The notes beneath the pieces are model-generated. The model was not told where the DNA came from and made no database searches. It saw only the letters and a program-made list of their open reading frames with translations. DNA of 64,000 nucleotides from contig NZ_LN831025.1 in NCBI RefSeq assembly GCF_001457695.1, positions 1 through 64,000 on the forward strand, read 5' to 3'. Positions 1 through 15,808 of this stretch are shown one piece after another (the first letter of the stretch is position 1; each line of letters opens with the position of its first letter). Both the position numbers and the translations under genes were made by a program. The DNA is from Campylobacter jejuni (GTDB lineage Bacteria; Campylobacterota; Campylobacteria; Campylobacterales; Campylobacteraceae).

Positions 1-1323
1 ATGAATCCAAGCCAAATACTTGAAAATTTAAAAAAAGAATTAAGCGAAAACGAATACGAAAATTATTTATCAAATTTAAAATTCAACGAAAAACAAAGCA
101 AAGCAGATCTTTTAGTTTTTAACGCTCCAAATGAACTCATGGCTAAATTCATACAAACAAAATACGGTAAAAAAATCGCACATTTTTATGAAGTGCAAAG
201 TGGAAATAAAGCCATCATAAACATACAAGCACAAAGTACTAAACAAAACAACAAAAGCACAAAAATCGACATAGCTCATATAAAAGCACAAAGCACAATT
301 TTAAATCCTTCTTTTACTTTTGACAGTTTTGTTGTGGGGGATTCTAACAAATACGCTTATGGAGCATGTAAAGCTATAATACATAAAGACAAACTTGGAA
401 AACTTTATAATCCAATCTTTGTTTATGGACCTACAGGACTTGGAAAAACACATTTACTTCAAGCGGTTGGAAATGCGAGCTTAGAAATGGGAAAAAAAGT
501 TATTTACGCTACGAGTGAAAATTTTATCAATGATTTTACTTCAAATTTAAAAAATGGCTCTTTAGATAAATTTCATGAAAAGTATAGAAACTGCGATGTT
601 TTACTTATAGATGATGTGCAGTTTTTAGGAAAAACCGATAAAATTCAAGAAGAATTTTTCTTTATATTTAATGAGATTAAAAACAATGACGGGCAAATCA
701 TCATGACTTCAGACAATCCACCCAACATGCTAAAAGGTATAACCGAACGCTTAAAAAGTCGTTTTGCACATGGGATCATAGCCGATATAACTCCACCTCA
801 ACTAGATACAAAAATAGCCATCATAAGAAAAAAATGTGAATTTAACGATATCAATCTTTCTAATGATATCATAAACTATATCGCCACTTCTTTAGGGGAT
901 AATATAAGAGAAATAGAAGGTATCATCATAAGTTTAAATGCTTATGCAACCATACTAGGACAAGAAATCACACTCGAACTTGCCAAAAGTGTGATGAAAG
1001 ATCATATCAAAGAAAAGAAAGAAAATATCACTATAGATGACATTTTATCTTTGGTATGTAAAGAATTTAACATCAAACCAAGCGATGTGAAATCCAATAA
1101 AAAAACTCAAAATATAGTCACAGCAAGACGCATTGTGATTTACCTAGCTAGGGCACTTACGGCTTTGACTATGCCACAACTTGCGAATTATTTTGAAATG
1201 AAAGATCATACAGCTATTTCACATAATGTTAAAAAAATCACAGAAATGATAGAAAATGATGGTTCTTTAAAAGCAAAAATCGAAGAACTTAAAAACAAAA
1301 TTCTTGTTAAAAGTCAAAGTTAA
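1..1323 (+). CDS. dnaA: Chromosomal replication initiator protein DnaA
   Basis: This AAA+ protein binds DnaA boxes at oriC and opens the duplex for helicase loading. The 440-residue length is normal for the family. Walker A (GPTGLGKT) lies at residues 143-150, Walker B with D204/D205 follows, and the C-terminal DNA-binding domain IV carries the signature around D402-H403-T404 (DHTAISHN). The start is the first base of the window, so the sequence is evidently numbered from dnaA and the upstream promoter is not visible. The putative origin lies directly downstream, before dnaN. Confidence 0.98.
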   Translation: MNPSQILENLKKELSENEYENYLSNLKFNEKQSKADLLVFNAPNELMAKFIQTKYGKKIAHFYEVQSGNKAIINIQAQSTKQNNKSTKIDIAHIKAQSTILNPSFTFDSFVVGDSNKYAYGACKAIIHKDKLGKLYNPIFVYGPTGLGKTHLLQAVGNASLEMGKKVIYATSENFINDFTSNLKNGSLDKFHEKYRNCDVLLIDDVQFLGKTDKIQEEFFFIFNEIKNNDGQIIMTSDNPPNMLKGITERLKSRFAHGIIADITPPQLDTKIAIIRKKCEFNDINLSNDIINYIATSLGDNIREIEGIIISLNAYATILGQEITLELAKSVMKDHIKEKKENITIDDILSLVCKEFNIKPSDVKSNKKTQNIVTARRIVIYLARALTALTMPQLANYFEMKDHTAISHNVKKITEMIENDGSLKAKIEELKNKILVKSQS

Positions 1324-1482
1324 GTGAAAGGATGTGAAAAATAAATTCTAGAGTGTGAAAAAAAGAAATTAAGCAAAGTATGATAAAATACAAATTTGAT
1401 TATTTCGCTTTGAAGAATTTCACAATTTCAACAAGCTTATTATTACAACGAATTTAAAATTAAAATAAACCAAGGAGAAAAA
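1324..1482. other. Putative replication origin (oriC) between dnaA and dnaN
   Basis: This 159-base non-coding stretch is very A/T-rich. It contains several short elements matching the TTTTCACA-like core reported for Epsilonproteobacterial DnaA boxes: TGTGAAAA at 1333-1340 and again at 1354-1361, TTTCACA at 1418-1424 in the other orientation, and a weaker GTGAAAG at 1324-1330. A dnaN promoter-like -10 (GATAAAAT near 1382) lies in the same interval. Placement of oriC downstream of dnaA in C. jejuni agrees with published work as I recall it. The box assignment here is by eye. Confidence 0.75.
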
Positions 1483-2550
1483 ATGAAGTTAAGTATCAAT
1501 AAAAATACTTTAGAATCTGCAGTGATTTTATGTAATGCTTATGTAGAAAAAAAAGACTCAAGCACCATTACTTCTCATCTTTTTTTTCATGCTGATGAAG
1601 ATAAACTTCTTATTAGAGCTAGTGATTATGAAATAGGTATCAACTATAAGATAAAAAAAATCCGCGTAGAATCAAGTGGCTTTGCTACTGCAAATGCAAA
1701 AAGTATTGCAGATGTTATTAAAAGCTTAAATAATGAAGAAGTTGTTTTAGAAACCATTGATAATTTCTTATTTATAAGACAAAAGAGTACAAAATACAAA
1801 CTTCCTATGTTTAATCATGAAGATTTTCCAAATTTTCCAAATACAGAAGGAAAAAACCAATTTGACATTGATTCAAGTGATTTAAGCCGTTCTCTTAAAA
1901 AGATATTACCAAGTATTGATACAAACAACCCAAAATACTCCTTAAATGGTGCATTTTTAGATATAAAAACAGATAAAATTAACTTCGTAGGAACTGATAC
2001 AAAACGCCTTGCAATCTATACTTTAGAAAAAGCAAATAATCAAGAATTTAGTTTTAGTATCCCTAAAAAAGCTATTATGGAAATGCAAAAACTTTTCTAT
2101 GAAAAAATAGAAATTTTTTATGATCAAAATATGCTTATCGCTAAAAATGAAAATTTTGAATTCTTTACAAAACTTATTAACGATAAATTTCCAGATTATG
2201 AAAAAGTTATACCAAAAACTTTCAAACAAGAACTCAGCTTTTCAACTGAAGATTTTATAGATAGTCTTAAAAAAATCAGCGTTGTAACTGAAAAAATGAA
2301 ACTTCATTTTAACAAAGATAAAATCATCTTTGAAGGTATAAGTTTAGACAATATGGAAGCAAAAACAGAACTTGAAATTCAAACAGGAGTAAGTGAAGAA
2401 TTTAATCTTACTATAAAAATCAAATATTTACTTGATTTCTTAACTTCTATAGAAGAAGAAAAATTCACTTTAAGTGTAAATGAACCTAATTCAGCATTTA
2501 TAGTCAAATCCCAAGGACTATCAATGATTATCATGCCTATGATTTTGTAA
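1483..2550 (+). CDS. dnaN: DNA polymerase III beta subunit (sliding clamp)
   Basis: The 355-residue product has the three-domain beta-clamp layout and is placed after dnaA and the origin as usual. It forms the ring that tethers DNA polymerase III to DNA. Family hallmarks seen are the internal FVGTDTKRLA segment near residue 170 and the hydrophobic C-terminus ending IIMPMIL, comparable to the usual clamp C-terminus (MPMRL in E. coli). A strong ribosome site (AAGGAG) sits upstream of the ATG. gyrB follows after 28 bases, probably in the same transcript. Confidence 0.97.
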   Translation: MKLSINKNTLESAVILCNAYVEKKDSSTITSHLFFHADEDKLLIRASDYEIGINYKIKKIRVESSGFATANAKSIADVIKSLNNEEVVLETIDNFLFIRQKSTKYKLPMFNHEDFPNFPNTEGKNQFDIDSSDLSRSLKKILPSIDTNNPKYSLNGAFLDIKTDKINFVGTDTKRLAIYTLEKANNQEFSFSIPKKAIMEMQKLFYEKIEIFYDQNMLIAKNENFEFFTKLINDKFPDYEKVIPKTFKQELSFSTEDFIDSLKKISVVTEKMKLHFNKDKIIFEGISLDNMEAKTELEIQTGVSEEFNLTIKIKYLLDFLTSIEEEKFTLSVNEPNSAFIVKSQGLSMIIMPMIL

Positions 2551-2569
2551 TAAAACAAGTAAAAGATAA

Positions 2570-4888
<2,319 letters not shown>

Positions 4889-4893
4889 ATTTA

Positions 4894-4920
4894 TCATTGA
4901 AGAAATGATTTCTTCAATGA
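4894..4920. terminator. Bidirectional hairpin between gyrB and sorB
   Basis: A perfect 12-base stem TCATTGAAGAAA (4894-4905) with loop TGA and TTTCTTCAATGA (4909-4920) begins six bases after the gyrB stop. The right arm is followed by a T-rich stretch. It overlaps the last codons of the converging sorB gene, so one element probably serves both transcripts. Confidence 0.8.
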
Positions 4921-5258
4921 GTTTTATTTTGTAAGAATATAGCTAGAGGAATTCTTCTTCTTGTATCGTATTTTTCTCCATAATATTTTTCAAGATAATT
5001 TAAAATTTTTTCTTCATCTTCAGGTTCTATTTCCCAAAGTCCTTCACTATCTTGCATCCATCTTATAGCTGCTAACCAAGCTTTTCTACTTGCATGCATG
5101 TTGGTAATGAGATTGGATCCATGACAAGCTAAACAATTTGCTTCCACTAAAGGTGAATCAGGATCGATAATCAATCCTGTATCAGGGTTAATTTCAAGAT
5201 TTTGAGCCCAACTTGCACTTAAAAACAATGCTAAGATCAATATAATTTTTTTCATCAT
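4914..5258 (-). CDS. sorB: Sulfite:cytochrome c oxidoreductase, monoheme cytochrome c subunit SorB
   Basis: This is a 114-residue periplasmic cytochrome c. It has a short N-terminal signal peptide (MMKKIILILALFLSASWA) and a single heme-binding motif C42-L-A-C45-H46. It lies two bases downstream of the molybdoenzyme gene on the same strand, which is the sorAB arrangement known in Campylobacter (Cj0004c/Cj0005c by memory). It would accept electrons from SorA during sulfite oxidation and pass them to the respiratory chain. The assignment rests on gene pairing as much as on the short sequence. Confidence 0.88.
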   Translation of the reverse strand: MMKKIILILALFLSASWAQNLEINPDTGLIIDPDSPLVEANCLACHGSNLITNMHASRKAWLAAIRWMQDSEGLWEIEPEDEEKILNYLEKYYGEKYDTRRRIPLAIFLQNKTH

Positions 5259-5260
5259 TC

Positions 5261-6499
5261 TTAAACTCCATAAACATTAACTCTATGGCATGCATTATTG
5301 ATATATCCTCCTGGATTCCACTGTGCTAAAACCATAGGTTGACTGTTACCTTGACTATCGATAGCTCTTGCCCAAATTTCATAATATCCTTTTGTTGGTA
5401 TTGATATTTGAGCACTCCATTTTTGCCATGCTAATCTATTTAATGGTTTTTCTACCTTTGCTTTAGTCCATGTTACGCCATAATCATTGCTTACATAAAC
5501 TTCACTAACTTCAAGTTCTCCAGCCCAAGCTTTACCTCTAACTTCAAATTTTTTATTTGCTTTTATTTCAGAACCATTTTTGATATTAGTAATTACAGAT
5601 CTTATAGGCATTGATTCTATGATTTTCATCTCGCCTTTATAGTTAAAATCTCCTGGTTTTACCGGATTTATAGGAACTTTATAAGAACCTTCCATTTTTT
5701 CACCATCATGAATTTTATTTCTTACTGAAATTTTATAAAGCCATTTACCGCTTGTACTTGCAGGGTAACCACCACAAACAAGTCTAAGTGGATAGCCATT
5801 GACTAAAGGAATATCTTTGCCTTCATAAGCCCAAGCTATTAGAGTTTCATCTTGTAAAGCTTTAGAAATAGGAACTCCTCTACTAATAGGTGAAGTTTCT
5901 TCACCATTTAATTTTGTATCTATGCCATAATATCCGATATAAACCGCATCATTTTTGATGCCACAATCTTTTAAAATATCTTTTAAACGCACTCCTGTCC
6001 ATCTACCGCAAGCTACTGCACCATAACCCCATTGAGTTCCTTTTGTGCTAGGTATAACTTCGGATCTACCATTTCCACCGCATTCAACTGTTAAGGCATA
6101 AGTATAGGTTTTAAATTTCTTTTTTAAATCTTCTATGGTGTAAGATTTTTTATTGATAATGCTTTCTCCATCGATTTCTAAAGTCCAACCTTTATGAAGT
6201 CTTTCTTTTATCGTTTCTAGGCTTGGTGGTAAGCCATTATTTCTAACAAAGAAATTTTCAGGTTTAGTAAAATCAGAATCAAGAGCATAAATTTCAGTTT
6301 CTGCTGTTAATGGTTTTTCGCCATGGTAGATAAGATCTTTTTTACCTTCTATTTTAAAATCAGGCAATTCTTTTGCCAAAGCCTTACTTCCTAAAAAATT
6401 CTCAAAAGAAAAATTTGACAATACACTAATGCCAAATAAACCAAGTCCTATATTTTTTAGAAAGTCTCTACGATTTTCTTTTTGATCGTTCTGTTTCAT
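5261..6499 (-). CDS. sorA: Periplasmic molybdopterin sulfite dehydrogenase SorA
   Basis: This 412-residue sulfite-oxidase-family protein has a twin-arginine signal (RRDFLKNIGLGLFGISVL, residues about 10-27), indicating folded export with its molybdenum cofactor. The cofactor-ligating cysteine is C140 in the family motif TVECGGNGR. The C-terminal part is the Ig-like dimerisation domain (GKAWAG...VYVSNDYGVTW). It oxidises sulfite to sulfate in the periplasm, with SorB as electron acceptor. It is divergent from the gene at 6705, and the 205-base gap between them is A/T-rich and should hold both promoters. Confidence 0.93.
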   Translation of the reverse strand: MKQNDQKENRRDFLKNIGLGLFGISVLSNFSFENFLGSKALAKELPDFKIEGKKDLIYHGEKPLTAETEIYALDSDFTKPENFFVRNNGLPPSLETIKERLHKGWTLEIDGESIINKKSYTIEDLKKKFKTYTYALTVECGGNGRSEVIPSTKGTQWGYGAVACGRWTGVRLKDILKDCGIKNDAVYIGYYGIDTKLNGEETSPISRGVPISKALQDETLIAWAYEGKDIPLVNGYPLRLVCGGYPASTSGKWLYKISVRNKIHDGEKMEGSYKVPINPVKPGDFNYKGEMKIIESMPIRSVITNIKNGSEIKANKKFEVRGKAWAGELEVSEVYVSNDYGVTWTKAKVEKPLNRLAWQKWSAQISIPTKGYYEIWARAIDSQGNSQPMVLAQWNPGGYINNACHRVNVYGV

Positions 6500-6704
6500 T
6501 GAAATATCCTTAAATATTTATATAATCTTTTATTTTATTATAAATTTTAAAAATTTAAATAATTAATATAATTAATTATTTAAATTAAAAAAATTAATTA
6601 TTTTTTATAATTTTGCATATTAAAATAAAATCATCATATGTTCGAGTTTTATTACATTTTAACTAAGTTTTTTCTACAATTAAATTTTTAAAATTATTTA
6701 AGGA

Positions 6705-8012
6705 ATGATTTTGATTTTACTTACTAATCCTATCATTATCAGTGTTGTTTTGATGACTTTACTTTGTTTGTTTCGTTTTAATGTGCTTTTGAGTCTTTTG
6801 ATCTCAGCTCTTATTGCAGGTGTATTTTCTCATCTTGAACTCGTAGATACTATGAATATACTTATAAGCGGAATGAAAGAAAATTTAAAAACAGCTCTTA
6901 GCTATATACTCTTAGGAGCCATTGCCGCAGCGATTTCAAAGACAAATTTAACTGCATATTTGATTAAGATAGTAAGTCATTTTATATCTCATAAAAAATA
7001 TTTATTGCTTTTGTCTATAGCTTTGATTTCTTGTTTTTCTCAAAATTTAATTCCTATTCATGTAGCTTTTATACCTTTGTTGATTCCACCTCTTTTAAGT
7101 CTTTTTAATAAACTTAAAATCGATCGTAGAGCGGTTGCTTGTGCTTTAACTTTTGGACTTACTACGCCTTATATGGTTTTGCCAGTAGGTTTTGGGCTTA
7201 CTTTTCAAGATCTTTTAAAAGATAATTTAAATGCAAATAATGTAAGTGTATCTTTAAATGATGTTACAAATACTATGTATTTTGCTGCTATTTGTATGAT
7301 AGCAGGACTTTTTCTAGCGCTTTTTGTGTTTTATCGTAAGCCAAGAGAGTATCAAGAAGTAGAAATTGCTAAAGTGGATTTAGAAAATCTTGAAATGACG
7401 CGTAAGGAATGGGGCGTTTTAGCTGGGCTTGTTTTAACTTTAATTTTGCAAATTTTGACTATGAATTTACCTTTATCAGGGCTTTTGGGTTTTGTTTTAA
7501 TGGTTATTTTAGGTGGAGTTGAATTTTCAAAAGTCAATGAAGTTTTTGATGATGGGCTTAAAATGATGGGTTTTATAGCTTTTGTTATCCTTGTTGCTGC
7601 AGGATATGGAGAAGTTTTAAAAGAAAGTAGATCAGTAGTAGATCTTGTAAATTCAGTCGTTCCTTGGATGGAGCAAAGTAAATTTTTAGCAGTATTTTTC
7701 ATGCTTTTAATAGGACTTATCATCACTATGGGTATAGGTACTTCTTTTGGAACTATACCTATCATAGCTACGCTTTTTTGTCCTATTTGTTTGGAACTTG
7801 GTTTTAGTACAGCACTTATTATATTTATCTTAGGAGTAGCAGGAGCTTTAGGAGATGCAGGAAGTCCAGCCAGTGAAACAACCATGGGAACTACTGTAGG
7901 ATTAAATGCTGATAAACAACACGATCACATTAAAGATACTTGCATACCAACTTTTATTTTCTATAATGGCCCATTATTGATTTTAGGTAGTATTATCGCC
8001 ATGTTTTTATAA
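6705..8012 (+). CDS. Na+/H+ antiporter family (NhaC-like) integral membrane protein
   Basis: This 435-residue polytopic inner-membrane protein has roughly eleven or twelve hydrophobic segments. Glycine-rich motifs near the C-terminus (GVAGALGDAGSPASETTMGTT) are typical of the Na_H_antiporter/NhaC-type permeases. The corresponding C. jejuni gene (Cj0006 by memory) carries a putative Na+/H+ antiporter annotation. Related families also move amino acids or dicarboxylates, so the substrate is not settled by sequence. The start ATG follows AAGGA with short spacing. It is transcribed alone: a 133-base gap with its own promoter precedes gltB. Confidence 0.75.
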   Translation: MILILLTNPIIISVVLMTLLCLFRFNVLLSLLISALIAGVFSHLELVDTMNILISGMKENLKTALSYILLGAIAAAISKTNLTAYLIKIVSHFISHKKYLLLLSIALISCFSQNLIPIHVAFIPLLIPPLLSLFNKLKIDRRAVACALTFGLTTPYMVLPVGFGLTFQDLLKDNLNANNVSVSLNDVTNTMYFAAICMIAGLFLALFVFYRKPREYQEVEIAKVDLENLEMTRKEWGVLAGLVLTLILQILTMNLPLSGLLGFVLMVILGGVEFSKVNEVFDDGLKMMGFIAFVILVAAGYGEVLKESRSVVDLVNSVVPWMEQSKFLAVFFMLLIGLIITMGIGTSFGTIPIIATLFCPICLELGFSTALIIFILGVAGALGDAGSPASETTMGTTVGLNADKQHDHIKDTCIPTFIFYNGPLLILGSIIAMFL

Positions 8013-8090
8013 TTTTTACAAATCTATCAAAATATTTTTTAATTTATTTATTTTTAAGATAAAAATTATATCGATTTTAAAAAAATGTAT

Positions 8091-8098
8091 GCTATAAT
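8091..8098 (+). promoter_or_regulatory. Promoter -10 element of gltB
   Basis: An extended -10 (TGCTATAAT, hexamer at 8093-8098) lies 48 bases before the gltB ATG, preceded by a T-rich stretch as is usual for C. jejuni sigma-70 promoters. It is assigned by eye. Confidence 0.6.
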
Positions 8099-8145
8099 CC
8101 TTATAAAGCTAACAAAATTTAAATCAGTCTTATAAGGAGAGCAAA

Positions 8146-12633
<4,488 letters not shown>

Positions 12634-12654
12634 ATTTTTATTAGAGGAGAAATT

Positions 12655-14346
12655 ATGGCTGAAATGAAAACAGAAAGAAAAAGTGTTTTAGATTATCTTT
12701 CTAAAAATAAATTTTTAATCCCAATGTATCAAAGACCTTATGCTTGGACATTAGAAGAATGTGAACAGTTGTGGAATGATATTGTTACTTTTTTTAATGA
12801 TGAGGATAGAAAACCTGAAGATGAATATTTTTTGGGTAGTATTGTGATGTATAAGCAAAATAATCATCAAAATATTATAGATGGACAACAAAGAACAATA
12901 TCTTTAAGTTTGTTGTTAAAAGCTTTATATGTAAAAGCTTTTAAAGATAGAAGTGAAGAAACAAAAAATCTTGTGGCAATGCTTGAAAGCTGTTTATGGG
13001 ATATTGATGATATTAGCGGAAAAGCAGACTATAACGCGTCACATTTAGAAAGTGATGTTATTACGAAAGAAGATGAAGATATATTAAAACAAATTTTGAC
13101 TAATGAATATAGACTAGAAAATAATGATATTGAAACAAAGATTAAAAAAGTTAAATCTAATTATGAGAAAAATTATTTATTTTTTCTTTTAAAATCTGAT
13201 GAATTTGCAAAAGAAAATCCAACTAAATGGGAAAAATTTTGTGTAGTTTTATTAAAATCTTGTATTTTGCTTCCTATAGAATGCGAAGGTTATGATGAAG
13301 ATTCTAGGCTTGAGAATGCTTTAAGAATTTTTAATACTTTAAATAATAGAGGAATTCCACTTAGTGATTCTGATATTTTTAAAAGTATTATTTTTAAAAG
13401 CAAAAAAACTTTAGAAAGAAGAAAAGAATTTGCAAATAAGTGGAAAGAACTTGAAGATAAAAAAGATATGGATTTTATATTTAGAAATTATATGCATGTT
13501 ATTCGTGCTAGAAATAAAATTAAAACAAGTGAAATTGGTTTAAGAGTTTTTTTTACTAAAGAGTACAAGAATATTTTACAAGATGATAATATTATAAGTG
13601 AAATTGAACAGCTTAGTAAATTTTGGAATGATGAATTTAGTGATTTATATAATAATAGGTCATATCAATTTTATGAAGTTTTAAATGAGTTACCAAATGA
13701 ATATTGGAAATATTTAGATAGTGCATATTATATGTATTGTCAAGATAAAAAAATAAATTATTATAAAAACCATGAGAATTTTTTAGCAAAAATAATTGCT
13801 AATTTTTTAGTAAAACTTATCAATAAGCCGACTATTGCAGAAGTCAAACCAATTGTTTTTAATGCATATACATCATTATATTCTAAAGGAGAACTAAATT
13901 TTCAGACAGATTCAAAGCAAATTTTAGAAAATGAGATATTGTTTAAAGAACAGTTTTTTAAAGCAAATAAACTTATTCCAGCACTATTAACTCTTAATCT
14001 TTATATAAAATATCCGAATCAAAAAACTGATATTAAAGCTGAAATTGAACATATTTTCCCAAAAACTACACAATGGAGACCAAGTTATACAGGTTGGGAT
14101 AAAGAAGAAGCAAAGTCTTACATTGAATCTATTGGTAATAAAATGTGGCTCGAAAAAAGATTAAATATTAAAGCAGGCAACAATTATTTTGATGAGAAGA
14201 AAGAAAAATATAAAGAATCAAACTTTTTAGAAGCACAAGAATTATCCAAGTATACTAAAAATGATTGGCTAAAGGAAGATATTGAAAAGAGAAATGAAGA
14301 GATTTATAATAGATTAGTAGACTTTTTTAAGCAAAATATTGATTAG
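12655..14346 (+). CDS. DUF262/DUF1524 protein, GmrSD-like nuclease candidate
   Basis: The 563-residue protein has both halves of the GmrS/GmrD type IV restriction architecture. The N-terminal DUF262 shows the YQRPYAW motif (residues 25-31) and the nucleotide-site motif DGQQR (76-80). The C-terminal DUF1524 has the His-Me/HNH-like IEHIFPK (H466) followed by GN and LN segments and AGNNYF. Family members cleave modified phage DNA in an NTP-dependent way, and that activity is inferred here. The gene sits between gltB and gltD with gaps of 21 and 16 bases, has its own good ribosome site (AGAGGAG), and is visibly more A/T-rich with simpler codon use than either neighbour. This suggests insertion into the operon and expression from the glt promoter. 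It corresponds to Cj0008 by memory. Confidence 0.8.
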   Translation: MAEMKTERKSVLDYLSKNKFLIPMYQRPYAWTLEECEQLWNDIVTFFNDEDRKPEDEYFLGSIVMYKQNNHQNIIDGQQRTISLSLLLKALYVKAFKDRSEETKNLVAMLESCLWDIDDISGKADYNASHLESDVITKEDEDILKQILTNEYRLENNDIETKIKKVKSNYEKNYLFFLLKSDEFAKENPTKWEKFCVVLLKSCILLPIECEGYDEDSRLENALRIFNTLNNRGIPLSDSDIFKSIIFKSKKTLERRKEFANKWKELEDKKDMDFIFRNYMHVIRARNKIKTSEIGLRVFFTKEYKNILQDDNIISEIEQLSKFWNDEFSDLYNNRSYQFYEVLNELPNEYWKYLDSAYYMYCQDKKINYYKNHENFLAKIIANFLVKLINKPTIAEVKPIVFNAYTSLYSKGELNFQTDSKQILENEILFKEQFFKANKLIPALLTLNLYIKYPNQKTDIKAEIEHIFPKTTQWRPSYTGWDKEEAKSYIESIGNKMWLEKRLNIKAGNNYFDEKKEKYKESNFLEAQELSKYTKNDWLKEDIEKRNEEIYNRLVDFFKQNID

Positions 14347-14362
14347 TTTTAAGGAGTAAAAA

Positions 14363-15808
14363 ATGGGAAATACAAGAGGTTTTTTGGACTTTAAAAGAAT
14401 GGATTTTAAAAAAATTGCTCCTAAAGAAAGGATTTTAAATTACAAAGAATTTACTATACCTTTGGATAAAAAAGAACAAGAAATTCAAGGCGGGCGTTGT
14501 ATGGATTGTGGTGTGGCCTTTTGTCATACGGGTGTGATGAGCGAAGGAAAAGATGTGGGCTGTCCTTTAAACAATCTCATTCCTGAATGGAACGATCTTA
14601 TTTATCGTTCTTTATGGGAAGAAGCTTATGAAAGACTTGATCTTACCAATCCTTTTCCTGAATTTACCGGTCGTGTTTGCCCTGCTCCTTGTGAGGATTC
14701 TTGTGTGTGTGCGATAAATGGCACAAGTGTGAGTATCAAAAATAATGAATTATCCATCATAGAAAATGCTTTTAAAGAAAATTTAGTAAGAGTAAATAAA
14801 CCTAAGCAATACAATGGCAAAAAAATCGCTATCATAGGAAGTGGGCCTGCTGGGCTTGCTTGTGCTAACACTTTAAATTCGCTAGGTTATAAAGTAAGTG
14901 TTTTTGAAAGAAGCGATAAAATAGGCGGACTTTTGATGTATGGTATCCCTGATATGAAGCTTGATAAAAGTATAGTTGATAGACGGGTGGATTTGCTTAA
15001 AAAAAGCGGGATTGAATTTAAAGTGAATGAAAATATAGACAACAAAGATAAGGTTTCAAAACTTCTAAAAGAATTTGATGCTTTGGTGCTTTGCACAGGA
15101 GCAAGCAAGCCTATAGATCTTGATATAGAAGGTAGAAAGCTAAAAGGGGTTGAATTTGCCCTTGATTTTTTAACGCAAAATACCAAAACTTTGTTAAAAA
15201 CAGGTAAGGGTGCAGATGCAGCCAAAGGTAAAAATGTCTTGGTTATAGGAAGTGGGGATACAAGTGTGGATTGTATCGCTGTGGCGACAAGACAAGGGGC
15301 TAAATCTATAGTGCGTTTTGAAAGAAGTCCAAAAAGACCTTTGCAAAGAAGCCAAAACAATCCTTGGCCTTTAAAAGCTGACATTTTTACTACTGATTAT
15401 GGTTTAGAAGAAGCCATTGCTGTATATGGCAAAGATCCTAGAGAATATCAAAAAATGACAAAGAAATTTTTAGGAAAAACTCATGTAGAAGGCGTTGAAG
15501 CAAATGATTTAAAACGCGAGTTTAAAGAAGGCAAGGCTATAAATGTTGAAATTCCAAATTCTAAAAAAACTTATAAAGTAGATTTAGTACTTTTGGCTAT
15601 GGGTTTTAGCGGGTGCGAAGAAGCTATCGCTAAAAATTTTGGAGTGAAATTAGATGAGAAAAACAACATAAGCACAGAAAATTTCCAAACCACTCATAAA
15701 AAAATCTTTGCTTGCGGAGATGCTAGAAAAGGACAATCTTTAGTTGTTTGGGCTATAAAAGATGGTATAGAATGTGCTTTGAGTTTGCATCAAAATTTAG
15801 CAAAATAA
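14363..15808 (+). CDS. gltD: Glutamate synthase (NADPH) small subunit
   Basis: This 481-residue FAD/NADPH oxidoreductase feeds electrons to GltB. N-terminal cysteines (RCMDCGVAFC and GRVCPAPCEDSC) ligate the [4Fe-4S] clusters. The FAD-binding Rossmann motif is IIGSGPAGLACA (near residue 157), the NADPH-binding motif is VIGSGDTSVDC, and a C-terminal FAD segment reads IFACGDARKGQSLVVWAI. It is separated from gltB by the DUF262 gene but keeps a strong ribosome site (AAGGAG). Its stop abuts the stop of the convergent rnhB. Confidence 0.96.
   Translation: MGNTRGFLDFKRMDFKKIAPKERILNYKEFTIPLDKKEQEIQGGRCMDCGVAFCHTGVMSEGKDVGCPLNNLIPEWNDLIYRSLWEEAYERLDLTNPFPEFTGRVCPAPCEDSCVCAINGTSVSIKNNELSIIENAFKENLVRVNKPKQYNGKKIAIIGSGPAGLACANTLNSLGYKVSVFERSDKIGGLLMYGIPDMKLDKSIVDRRVDLLKKSGIEFKVNENIDNKDKVSKLLKEFDALVLCTGASKPIDLDIEGRKLKGVEFALDFLTQNTKTLLKTGKGADAAKGKNVLVIGSGDTSVDCIAVATRQGAKSIVRFERSPKRPLQRSQNNPWPLKADIFTTDYGLEEAIAVYGKDPREYQKMTKKFLGKTHVEGVEANDLKREFKEGKAINVEIPNSKKTYKVDLVLLAMGFSGCEEAIAKNFGVKLDEKNNISTENFQTTHKKIFACGDARKGQSLVVWAIKDGIECALSLHQNLAK

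Noticed and set aside
7352-7885. 177-codon minus-strand frame opposite the antiporter-like gene
   Set aside because: It lies opposite a conserved membrane protein, is Lys/Pro/Ser-rich without family motifs, and has no ribosome site. It is a shadow frame.
14887-15384. 165-codon minus-strand frame opposite gltD
   Set aside because: It overlaps the conserved FAD/NADPH domains of gltD completely and has no recognisable product.
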